Both the position numbers and the translations under genes were made by a program. Below the pieces are notes generated by a model. It had not been told where the DNA came from. It did not search any database and saw only the letters and a program-made list of their open reading frames with translations. Shown piece after piece: positions 1 through 5,337 of a stretch of DNA of 5,341 nucleotides. Position 1 is the stretch's first letter. Every line of letters begins with the position of its first letter. Source of the stretch: E44-bin88 sp050123275 (GTDB lineage Bacteria > Chloroflexota > Dehalococcoidia > Dehalococcoidales > BS750m-G39); the NCBI GenBank assembly GCA_050123275.1, contig JASFHK010000026.1, forward strand, positions 1 through 5,341, given 5' to 3'.

Positions 1-771
1 GCCGGTATCGGAGACGGGTCCGCCGATGACGAAACGCCCGGTGGCGTTGACATAATACATCGTCTTATCGTCCATGAGCTTGGCGGGGACGATTGGCTTG
101 ATGACCTTTTCGATAACGTCTTTTCTTATCTGCTCCTGGCTGACGTCGGGGTTATGCTGGGCGCCGATGACGATGCTGTCGATTCGCTTTGGAGCGCCGT
201 TGGCGTACTCCACGGTCACCTGGGACTTGCCGTCGGGGCGAAGGTAGGTTAGGGTCTGGTCCTTGCGCACTTCGGCCAGACGCCGGCAAAGCTTGTGGGA
301 CAGGGCGATGGGGAGGGGCATCAGCTCCGGCGTCTCGTTACAGGCGAAGCCGACCATCATGCCCTGGTCGCCGGCGCCGACTTTATCCAGCCCGTTGCTG
401 GAAGCCTCTTTGGCTTCCTGAGACTTGTCCACGCCCAGTGCGATGTCTCTGGACTGCTCCTTGATGGAGACCATTACCCCGCAGGACTGGTAGTCGAAGC
501 CGTATTCGGGATGGGTGTAGCCGATGTCCTTGACGACCTCGCGCACGACCTGAGGGATTTCGACGTAGCAACTGGTGGTAATCTCGCCCAAGACGATGAT
601 GAGGCCGTTGGTTACCGCCGTCTCGCAGGCGACGCGGGCGTAGGGGTCCTGTTTGAGGATGGTGTCCAGTATGGCGTCCGACACCTGGTCGCAGAGCTTA
701 TCGGGGTGGCCCTCGGTGACCGATTCTGAGGTTAGCATATAGGCGGGCGAACTGCTGAAACTGGTTGGCAT
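1..771 (-). CDS. metK: S-adenosylmethionine synthetase (MetK), N-terminal 257 residues, cut by window edge
   Basis: The enzyme makes S-adenosylmethionine from methionine and ATP in the cytoplasm (EC 2.5.1.6). My reverse-strand translation is open from the ATG at 769-771 to base 1 with no stop. The family signature SESVTEGHPDK is at residues 15-25; H22, D24 and K25 match E. coli His14, Asp16 and Lys17. ETAVTNG (50-56) and GEI (62-64) follow, then the hallmark GAGDQG (132-137), LRPDGKSQVTVEY (177-189) and GGPVSDTG (250-257), where D255 matches E. coli Asp238. The family is usually about 385-400 residues, so roughly 130-145 residues lie outside the window. The start is supported by AAGGAG four bases upstream. 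It begins 12 bases after the ahcY stop, so the two are almost certainly co-transcribed and translationally close. No frameshift or missing key residue is visible in the part present. Confidence 0.97.
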   Translation of the reverse strand, partial: MPTSFSSSPAYMLTSESVTEGHPDKLCDQVSDAILDTILKQDPYARVACETAVTNGLIIVLGEITTSCYVEIPQVVREVVKDIGYTHPEYGFDYQSCGVMVSIKEQSRDIALGVDKSQEAKEASSNGLDKVGAGDQGMMVGFACNETPELMPLPIALSHKLCRRLAEVRKDQTLTYLRPDGKSQVTVEYANGAPKRIDSIVIGAQHNPDVSQEQIRKDVIEKVIKPIVPAKLMDDKTMYYVNATGRFVIGGPVSDTG

Positions 772-775
772 GGCT

Positions 776-781
776 CTCCTT
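776..781 (-). promoter_or_regulatory. metK ribosome binding site
   Basis: AAGGAG on the minus strand, four bases before the metK ATG. It lies entirely inside the 12-base gap after the ahcY TAG, so it serves metK alone and fixes its start. The gap leaves no room for a separate promoter or riboswitch between the two genes. Confidence 0.85.
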
Positions 782-783
782 TG

Positions 784-2046
784 CTAGGTACCCTGCTCCC
801 AGCTGGACAGGTATTTCTCCTGCTCCGGGGTCAGGGTATCGATGTTAATATCCATTGATTTAAGCTTGAGGCGGGCGACCTGCCGGTCGATGGCTTCGGG
901 GACGGGATAGACCGCCGTCTTGAGCTTACCTTTGTTCTTAACTAAATGCTCCAGGCCGAGCGCCTGGTTGGCGAAGCTCATGTCCATGACGGCGGCGGGG
1001 TGTCCCTCGGCGGCGGACAGGTTCACCACCCTGCCCTCCGCCAGCAGGTAGAGGCGCCGCCCGTCCTTGAGGGCGTACTCCTCGACAAAGGGGCGAATCT
1101 GCCTTTGGCTCTTCGCCATAGCTTTCAGCGCGGGCAGGTTTATCTCGACGTCGAAGTGGCCGCTGTTGGCCAGAATAGCGCCGTCCTTCATTACCGCTAA
1201 AGCGGCCTTGCCAATCACGTTGATATCGCCGGTGATGGTGACGAAAACGTCGCCGATTTTGGCGGCTTCGACAATGGGCATGACGCGGAAGCCGTCCATG
1301 ACCGCTTCCAGGGCGCGCACCGGCTTGACCTCGGTGACAATCACTTGAGCGCCCAGGCCCTGCGCCCTCATCGCGGCGCCGTGGCCGCACCAGCCGTAGC
1401 CGCAGACGACTACATTCCTCCCCGACCATAAGATATTGGTGGCGCGGGTGATGCCGTCGATGGTGCTCTGCCCCGTGCCGTAGCGGTTATCGAAGAGGTA
1501 CTTGGTCTGGGCGTCGTTGACGGCAATCATGGGGTATTTCAGCTTGCCCGTCTTTTCCAGGCTGCGCAATCTGATAACGCCGGTGGTGGTCTCCTCGGTG
1601 CCGCCGATGACGTCGCTGATGAGGTCGGCGCGTTTCGAGTGCAAGGTGGTCACCAGATCGGCGCCGTCGTCGACGGTGAGCTGCGGCTTGTGGTCCAGCG
1701 TGGCGTCGATGTGCTGGTAATAGGTCTCGTCGTCCTCACCCTTGATGGCGTTGACGGGTATGTCCTGCGCCACCAGCGCCGCCGCCACGTCGTCCTGGGT
1801 GCTCAAAGGGTTGGCGGCGCATAAGACGATGTCGGCGCCGCCCGCCTTGAGGGCGAGCATGAGGTTGGCTGTCTCGGTGGTGACGTGGAGACAGGCGGAG
1901 AGGCGTATTCCTTGCAAGGGCTTCTCTTTAGCGAATCGTTCTCTTATCAGTTTAATGACGGGCATCTCGCGGTAGGCCCACTCGATGCGCTGCCGGCCGG
2001 CTTCGGCCAGGGACGGGTCTTTGATGTCGTAGTTATTTTTGGTCAA
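784..2046 (-). CDS. ahcY: S-adenosylhomocysteine hydrolase (adenosylhomocysteinase), short class
   Basis: Cytoplasmic NAD-dependent enzyme that reversibly splits S-adenosylhomocysteine into adenosine and homocysteine (EC 3.13.2.1, formerly 3.3.1.1), relieving product inhibition of methyltransferases. The 420 residues contain the substrate motif LHVTTETA (53-60), DDGADL (126-131), GGTEETTTG (148-156) and NDAQTKYLFDNRYG (177-190); E152, K182 and D186 match human Glu156, Lys186 and Asp190. The NAD-binding Rossmann loop is GYGWCGHG (216-223), with His where many homologues have Lys. NSGHFD (294-299) and NLSAAEGHP (342-350) complete the site. It lacks the roughly 40-residue insertion of long bacterial forms and ends at YLSSWEQGT without the C-terminal KxxxYRY-type tail of the human enzyme, as in archaeal and Thermotoga-like short forms. 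The start is TTG: an in-frame stop lies eight codons upstream with no ATG between, and GAGGAG is five bases before the TTG. metK follows 12 bases later. Confidence 0.97.
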   Translation of the reverse strand: MTKNNYDIKDPSLAEAGRQRIEWAYREMPVIKLIRERFAKEKPLQGIRLSACLHVTTETANLMLALKAGGADIVLCAANPLSTQDDVAAALVAQDIPVNAIKGEDDETYYQHIDATLDHKPQLTVDDGADLVTTLHSKRADLISDVIGGTEETTTGVIRLRSLEKTGKLKYPMIAVNDAQTKYLFDNRYGTGQSTIDGITRATNILWSGRNVVVCGYGWCGHGAAMRAQGLGAQVIVTEVKPVRALEAVMDGFRVMPIVEAAKIGDVFVTITGDINVIGKAALAVMKDGAILANSGHFDVEINLPALKAMAKSQRQIRPFVEEYALKDGRRLYLLAEGRVVNLSAAEGHPAAVMDMSFANQALGLEHLVKNKGKLKTAVYPVPEAIDRQVARLKLKSMDINIDTLTPEQEKYLSSWEQGT

Positions 2047-2051
2047 TCTTG

Positions 2052-2057
2052 CTCCTC
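2052..2057 (-). promoter_or_regulatory. ahcY ribosome binding site, supports the TTG start
   Basis: GAGGAG on the minus strand, five bases before the TTG at 2044-2046. It is the only purine-rich tract in the 24-base gap after the membrane protein gene, and it supports the TTG as the true start. Confidence 0.8.
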
Positions 2058-2070
2058 TAAAACTCCCCGA

Positions 2071-2448
2071 TTATTTCTTTTTAGCTTTCGTAGAGACCTG
2101 CTTTTGAAGTTCCCACAGATTTGCCCCAATACCTACTCCTAATAAGAGGGCACCGACTATAAGTAGTATAATCCCAAGTGGAAGCCATCCATGTTTCATG
2201 AGGCTTAACCCGGGTCCCGCGCAGCCGAAACCAGCGGCAGTGAAACCGATGCCAATAGAGTCTGCAGTTCGTACAAGCCATTGCCAGAACGCGCCATGAA
2301 ACTGGCTGTGAAAGTAGAGTATGATTGCTGAAATAACTAGAATCCCAATTACCACATAAAGGGCTATTAGGTAGCCATCATTCAGTACTGGCAGAAGTCC
2401 GCAAAGAGCTACAGCCAGACCTATATGTACCCCAGCTTTTTTCTTCAT
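2071..2448 (-). CDS. Small integral membrane protein, function unknown
   Basis: I do not recognise a family for this 125-residue protein. It begins MKKK and ends KAKKK, and between lie about four hydrophobic stretches: roughly residues 7-22, 26-46, 63-83 (weaker, rich in Gly and Ala) and 87-109. The segment around 48-61 (FHSQFHGAFWQWLV) is aromatic and may be interfacial. Basic residues at both ends fit an even number of crossings with both termini in the cytoplasm. No enzyme motif, metal site or signal peptidase site is visible. The start is well supported: AGGAGG lies seven bases before the ATG. It sits 31 bases after the GH38 stop and 24 bases before ahcY, so it is probably co-transcribed. 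By hand count it is 173 G+C in 378 bases (about 46%), clearly below its neighbours, which hints at a different origin or weaker constraint. It is very likely a real gene, since the codon frame is open, the ribosome site is strong and the hydrophobic pattern is regular. Confidence 0.82.
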   Translation of the reverse strand: MKKKAGVHIGLAVALCGLLPVLNDGYLIALYVVIGILVISAIILYFHSQFHGAFWQWLVRTADSIGIGFTAAGFGCAGPGLSLMKHGWLPLGIILLIVGALLLGVGIGANLWELQKQVSTKAKKK

Positions 2449-2455
2449 CTCTACA

Positions 2456-2461
2456 CCTCCT
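2456..2461 (-). promoter_or_regulatory. Ribosome binding site of the small membrane protein
   Basis: AGGAGG on the minus strand, seven bases before the ATG at 2446-2448. This is a near-ideal Shine-Dalgarno site and the strongest of the window. It overlaps the edge of a short palindrome, CTTATATAAG (2460-2469). Confidence 0.85.
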
Positions 2462-2479
2462 TATATAAGCTTGGCTCGT

Positions 2480-4870
2480 TTAGAACTCCAGCTTTAAGGT
2501 TACTATTTCAAAGGGCTTGACTTCAAGGCTTATCAGCTTGCCCCGGCCGGGCAGCTCGGCCTCTTCCCTTTCCAGTAAATCTACCACAGTCAAGCGCTTG
2601 ATGTCTTTAAAAAGCTCTATTTCGGCCTGGGTGACTTCGCCCGTGGTCTCGAAGAAGCGCAGGATAACGGCGTCGCTGTCTTCGGCTTTTTTGAGGGCGG
2701 AGAGGATAAGGTGCCCGGGCGAGAGCTTCAGGAACGAATGCTCGGCGGGCAGCTTGCCGCCGGGGTTGGCCTGGATGGCGGTAGGGCGGCGGTTGAACTC
2801 TGGGGCCTGGCGGTATATCTCGGCCTGGCGCCAGTCGCCTTCGTGGGGCTGGACGGCATATTCGAAGGTGTAGGAGCCCAGTTCCAGTGCGTCGGGGGTG
2901 GGCACCAGCGGCCCGGCCACGCCGTCGGCGGAAAGCCCGTAAACGCTGCGGAAAAGGGTGATATAGGTGGCAGTGCCCACCTGCTCGGCGGCGGGCAGCC
3001 CCCGGTTCATGAAGGTGACGCCGCGCGCGCCGTCGCTGATATCGAACCAGCTCAGGAAATTGGGTATGCCCGAAGGCTCCCCGCCCTTGCCCCGGACGAA
3101 GTACTCGGTGGGCTCGGGGATAACGCCGAACTGGGTCTCGCGGAAGCATAGCTTTCTCTCGATGCCGGTGTCGAACTTCACCCGTAACCTGATGTTGGGG
3201 TATTTGTTATCGATCTTGGTGACGAACTCGATGCGGGGCAGGTCGGCGTAGACGATGACTTCCTTGGTGATGTCCAGCGTCTTGTAGTTGTAGAGCATGG
3301 GCGGGAACCTGTCCTTGAGGCGGTAGGGCCAGGTAAGGCAGTAGTACTCGCTCTTGGAGAGTATTCTGGCCCGCGACTCCTCTTTCTCGATTTGGAAACT
3401 GATGGGCTTGAAGTTGCCGTACTTGATGCCCTCGCCCGATTCGCTCTTGATAAGCTCGGGGGTAAAGCGGGAGCGGTGGTAGTAAAGGTCGCCGACCTCG
3501 TCTTCGATGACGAGCTCGTTGCCGCTCAGTAATTTCCGCCCCTTTTTATCGGTGACCTCGATGATGCCCGTATTATCGTCGGCCTTGAGGCGGAAGAAGG
3601 GCGTGGTGACTTCGTTTTTCTTTATCTTGAGGTCGGCTTTATTCCTGGGTGGGGTGGTATAAACTTTGTAGCCCAGCGGCGGGGCTTCGGCGACGAAGCC
3701 GCTTTTGCCCGATTCCACCCAGTTTTTGGTGGGGTGGGGGAGGGGGTTAAAGACGGCGGTGCCCTTTTCCGGGCTGTCTATCTTGGCGGCGATGTAGCTC
3801 AACGATTCGCGCAGGATACGGTGGAGATGGCCTTTGAGGAAGGCGAAAATCTCCCTGACCTCGTTATAGATTTCGTCAACGCCGCAGCCGGTGATGATAT
3901 CGTGGAAGGCGATGAAAAGAGCTTTCTCCCAGATTTCCTTGAAGTCGGCGGTGGGGTATTCGGCGCCGAGCAGCCAGGCGACGGTGGCGAACTCCTCGGC
4001 GGTGATGAGCAGCTCCTCGCACTCGCGGGTGTTTTGCACAATCCAGGTGCGGCTGGAGCAGACCTGGGGGAAGACGGCCACCAGCTCGTCGTCGTAAAGC
4101 TCTCCCTCGATGGTCTCGGGCTTTTTATCGCAACTTTCCAACGCCCGGAAAAACTCGTCGGGGGTGGCGATTTTCATCTTGACGTCGGGGTTATTCTTGT
4201 TCCACTTCTTGACCTCGGCCACGATTTCGGGCTGGGGGGGCATCGAGCCGCTGCCGCAGGGCATTAAGATATGAGGGGTGCAGGCGTATTTCTTGAGCTC
4301 GGCAATCGAATCGGGCCACTGGTCGATGTTCAGCCCCGCCCGGTAGCCCAAGGGGAACCAGTGGGCGATTATCATGGTGCCGTCCAGCCCCTCCCAGAGG
4401 AACTCGCTCTCCTTGATGTCGGTGCGGGCGCCGCGGCGGAAGGCCAGCCACTGGTAGCCCGCCTTTTTGTATATTTGGGGGAGCTGGGCGTTCATGCCGA
4501 AGCTGTCGGCGGCCCAGGCCACGGGGACATCAATGCCGAACTTTTCCTTGAGGTAGCGCTTGCCGAAGAGGATTTCGCGGAGCAGCACCTCGCCGGTGGG
4601 GAGCATGGTGTCGGCCATGAGATATTGCCCGTCCACTACCTGGAGCCGTCCCGCCTTTATCATATTGGCGATGCGCTTGAAGAGGGCGGGGTTTCGCTGC
4701 TCGATGGATTTGAGCAGAAAGGCTTGCTCGATGCAGAACTTGAAATCGGGGGCTTTCATCAGCTTGAGGGCCTGGTCTAAGATGGCTTCGTTTATCCTGA
4801 GGTATTCGTCCTTGGAGAAGGCCCAGGCGACGTCGTAGTGGGTGTGGGGAACCAGATAAGCCGTTGGCAT
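2480..4870 (-). CDS. GH38 alpha-mannosidase-family glycoside hydrolase
   Basis: Retaining, metal-dependent exo-glycosidase family acting on alpha-mannosides; the substrate cannot be read from the sequence (oligomannose fragments or mannosylglycerate-type compounds are both possible). With the ATG start it has 796 residues and no signal peptide or membrane segment, so it is cytoplasmic. The N-terminal catalytic domain (about 1-255) opens with PHTHYDVAW (8-16), giving metal ligands H11 and D13. AWAADSFG (118-125) carries the predicted nucleophile D122, followed by LPQIYKKAGY. The helical middle domain (about 256-350) has GELYDDEL, a family-like SSRTW segment and FHDIITG (322-328), whose H323 is the expected last metal ligand. 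The rest (about 370-796) is the beta-sandwich region, ending in the typical VKPFEIVTLKLEF. Oddity: the segment that usually carries the general acid/base Asp reads CGSGSMPPQP (205-214). A GTG at 4874-4876 would add two residues, but it overlaps the ribosome site, so the ATG at 4868-4870 is preferred. Confidence 0.92.
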   Translation of the reverse strand: MPTAYLVPHTHYDVAWAFSKDEYLRINEAILDQALKLMKAPDFKFCIEQAFLLKSIEQRNPALFKRIANMIKAGRLQVVDGQYLMADTMLPTGEVLLREILFGKRYLKEKFGIDVPVAWAADSFGMNAQLPQIYKKAGYQWLAFRRGARTDIKESEFLWEGLDGTMIIAHWFPLGYRAGLNIDQWPDSIAELKKYACTPHILMPCGSGSMPPQPEIVAEVKKWNKNNPDVKMKIATPDEFFRALESCDKKPETIEGELYDDELVAVFPQVCSSRTWIVQNTRECEELLITAEEFATVAWLLGAEYPTADFKEIWEKALFIAFHDIITGCGVDEIYNEVREIFAFLKGHLHRILRESLSYIAAKIDSPEKGTAVFNPLPHPTKNWVESGKSGFVAEAPPLGYKVYTTPPRNKADLKIKKNEVTTPFFRLKADDNTGIIEVTDKKGRKLLSGNELVIEDEVGDLYYHRSRFTPELIKSESGEGIKYGNFKPISFQIEKEESRARILSKSEYYCLTWPYRLKDRFPPMLYNYKTLDITKEVIVYADLPRIEFVTKIDNKYPNIRLRVKFDTGIERKLCFRETQFGVIPEPTEYFVRGKGGEPSGIPNFLSWFDISDGARGVTFMNRGLPAAEQVGTATYITLFRSVYGLSADGVAGPLVPTPDALELGSYTFEYAVQPHEGDWRQAEIYRQAPEFNRRPTAIQANPGGKLPAEHSFLKLSPGHLILSALKKAEDSDAVILRFFETTGEVTQAEIELFKDIKRLTVVDLLEREEAELPGRGKLISLEVKPFEIVTLKLEF

Positions 4871-4874
4871 GAGC

Positions 4875-4880
4875 ACCTCC
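4875..4880 (-). promoter_or_regulatory. GH38 gene ribosome binding site that decides the start
   Basis: GGAGGT on the minus strand, four bases before the ATG at 4868-4870. The alternative in-frame GTG (4874-4876) is itself built from the last bases of this site plus the next base, so it cannot be the codon the site serves. This favours the 796-residue product over 798. Confidence 0.85.
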
Positions 4881-4885
4881 GGTCA

Positions 4886-4912
4886 GGGTTATACTATTAA
4901 GTAATATAACCC
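4886..4912 (-). promoter_or_regulatory. Inverted repeat upstream of the GH38 gene, possible operator
   Basis: A 27-base imperfect palindrome with perfect 8-base arms, GGGTTATA and TATAACCC. Inside the arms there is one mismatch and one possible G-T pair, then further pairing up to the centre. It fills most of the 45-base gap between the DUF6485 stop and the GH38 ribosome site. The AT-rich centre and lack of a following T run argue against a factor-independent terminator and fit a dimeric repressor site better. A weak promoter-like pair on the minus strand, TTGATT (4914-4919) and TAGTAT (4891-4896) with a 17-base spacer, overlaps it; each hexamer matches consensus at only four of six bases. 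The palindrome is certain; its function is inferred. Confidence 0.5.
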
Positions 4913-4915
4913 AAA

Positions 4916-5119
4916 TCAAGCTTTCTGGCTAGTGTGAAGCCGGGCGAAGCGGGCGAAGGAGCGGTCGTAGCTCTTTTCGACCTCGGGGGGAAAGACGCAG
5001 GCGGGTAATTCGTCGTATTTGAGGTGGTAGGCGATGCACTCGCAGCATTTGCCTTTGCGGGAGCAGGGTTCATAGGTGCAGGGGCAGTTGGCTTTGTTGG
5101 CTTCGATATTACATTCCAT
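4916..5119 (-). CDS. DUF6485-type cysteine-rich small protein
   Basis: A 67-residue protein with eight cysteines at positions 3, 12, 14, 19, 25, 26, 28 and 41. The N-terminal two thirds (MECNIEANKANCPCTYEPCS and on to LPACVFPPEVEKSYDRS) match my memory of DUF6485, a small bacterial and archaeal family of unknown function. The CxC, CCxC and isolated Cys suggest one or two bound metals (zinc or iron-sulphur) or redox disulphides, but no ligand set can be assigned from sequence. It has no signal peptide or membrane segment, so it is presumably cytoplasmic. The charged tail after residue 44 has no motif. The only Met is at position 1, at the ATG 5117-5119. A modest GGAG (5130-5133) sits ten bases upstream, a wide spacing. 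It is the first gene of the string, 45 bases ahead of the GH38 gene; no functional link between the two is known to me. Confidence 0.85.
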   Translation of the reverse strand: MECNIEANKANCPCTYEPCSRKGKCCECIAYHLKYDELPACVFPPEVEKSYDRSFARFARLHTSQKA

Positions 5120-5120
5120 G

Positions 5121-5151
5121 ATTATAAAACTCCGTTCGGATTTTTTGTCTA
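5121..5151 (-). promoter_or_regulatory. Sigma70-like promoter hexamers overlapping the DUF6485 start region
   Basis: On the minus strand TAGACA (5146-5151, five of six to TTGACA) and a perfect TATAAT (5121-5126) are separated by 19 bases. The spacer is longer than the usual 17. The predicted transcription start would fall near 5114, just inside the DUF6485 coding frame, which would drop its ATG and ribosome site. So either the match is chance in an AT-rich patch, or it serves the GH38 gene, or the real -10 is a nearby shifted hexamer. The putative -35 lies two bases from the edge of the tandem repeat. Confidence 0.3.
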
Positions 5152-5205
5152 GTTATTGGGGGGGGCACCGCACCACCCCGCTCTGTTGTGCGAACGTCTT
5201 TCTTT

Positions 5206-5223
5206 CCCACCCAGTGCCCACCC
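5206..5223 (-). other. G-quadruplex motif in repeat copy A
   Basis: The minus strand reads GGGTGGGCACTGGGTGGG: four G3 tracts with loops of 1, 4 and 1 bases, which meets the standard G3 N1-7 folding rule. It lies next to the copy A inverted repeat and would be on the sense strand of the downstream genes if they are transcribed from further upstream. Confidence 0.65.
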
Positions 5224-5244
5224 TATAGAGGTTAAACCTCTATA
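5224..5244. repeat. Perfect inverted repeat in copy A
   Basis: Arms TATAGAGGTT and AACCTCTATA pair perfectly over 10 bases around a single central base. With a one-base centre it is more natural as a protein-binding palindrome in DNA, or as an RNA hairpin with a few opened pairs. No T run follows on either strand, so it is not a typical intrinsic terminator. Confidence 0.8.
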
Positions 5245-5282
5245 TACTTCTTATTGGGTTACGCCGCCCCGCCCCACTCTGT

Positions 5283-5294
5283 CAACGTACGTTG
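5283..5294. repeat. Perfect 12-base palindrome in copy B
   Basis: CAACGTACGTTG is its own reverse complement. Copy A has only a partial counterpart (GAACGT at 5192-5197), so this dyad is specific to copy B. It could be a small operator or a chance palindrome. Confidence 0.5.
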
Positions 5295-5300
5295 TTTCGA

Positions 5301-5316
5301 CCCGCCCTGCCCGCCC
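5301..5316 (-). other. G-quadruplex motif in repeat copy B
   Basis: The minus strand reads GGGCGGGCAGGGCGGG: four G3 tracts with loops of 1, 2 and 1 bases. Such short loops usually favour stable folding. It occupies the same place relative to the inverted repeat as the motif in copy A, though loop sequences differ. Confidence 0.65.
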
Positions 5317-5317
5317 T

Positions 5318-5337
5318 TAGAGGGGATTCTCCCTCTA
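5318..5337. repeat. Inverted repeat in copy B
   Basis: Arms TAGAGGG and CCCTCTA pair over 7 bases around a six-base loop, with one more possible G-T pair outside. Compared with copy A, the base after AGAGG changes from T to G while its partner changes from A to C, so pairing is kept. No T run follows on either strand. Confidence 0.75.

Larger units (their letters stand above)
5153..5250 (-). repeat. Tandem intergenic repeat, copy A
   Basis: First of two collinear imperfect copies. In plus-strand order both have TTATTGGG, a C-rich tract, CTCTGT, AACGT, CCC-tract pairs, then an AGAGG/CCTCT inverted repeat. Matching blocks lie 98, 96, 95 and about 94 bases apart, so they align end to end with small indels. 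Copy A has an eight-G run (5158-5165) after TTATT where copy B has GGG. No open reading frame of note crosses it. The element is not one I can name. Confidence 0.7.

Noticed and set aside
295..729. 144-codon open frame on the plus strand
   Set aside because: It is antisense to the metK frame, which has unmistakable family motifs throughout; the plus translation has no recognisable motif.
938..1429. 163-codon minus-strand open frame inside ahcY
   Set aside because: Out-of-frame reading of ahcY with Arg-rich composition; the ahcY frame is complete.
2047..2070. SAM or SAH riboswitch before ahcY
   Set aside because: The gap is only 24 bases and is taken up by the ribosome site, and upstream is coding sequence of the membrane protein. 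There is no room for a known SAM or SAH aptamer.
2460..2469. CTTATATAAG palindrome before the membrane protein gene, as operator or -10 box
   Set aside because: Ten-base AT-rich palindromes are common by chance, no acceptable -35 hexamer lies at proper spacing, and it partly overlaps the ribosome site.
2607..3149. 180-codon minus-strand open frame inside the GH38 gene
   Set aside because: Shifted frame of GH38; the product is rich in Arg, Pro and Ala, typical of an out-of-frame reading, and the GH38 frame continues unbroken.
3734..4780. Two plus-strand open frames (3734-4267 and 4271-4780)
   Set aside because: Both are antisense to the intact GH38 gene. Long antisense frames are expected opposite G+C-rich coding sequence, and the translations show no domain.
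5224..5337. Intrinsic terminators formed by the two inverted repeats
   Set aside because: Neither stem is followed by a T run on either strand; on the minus strand each is followed by G tracts and on the plus strand by mixed sequence.
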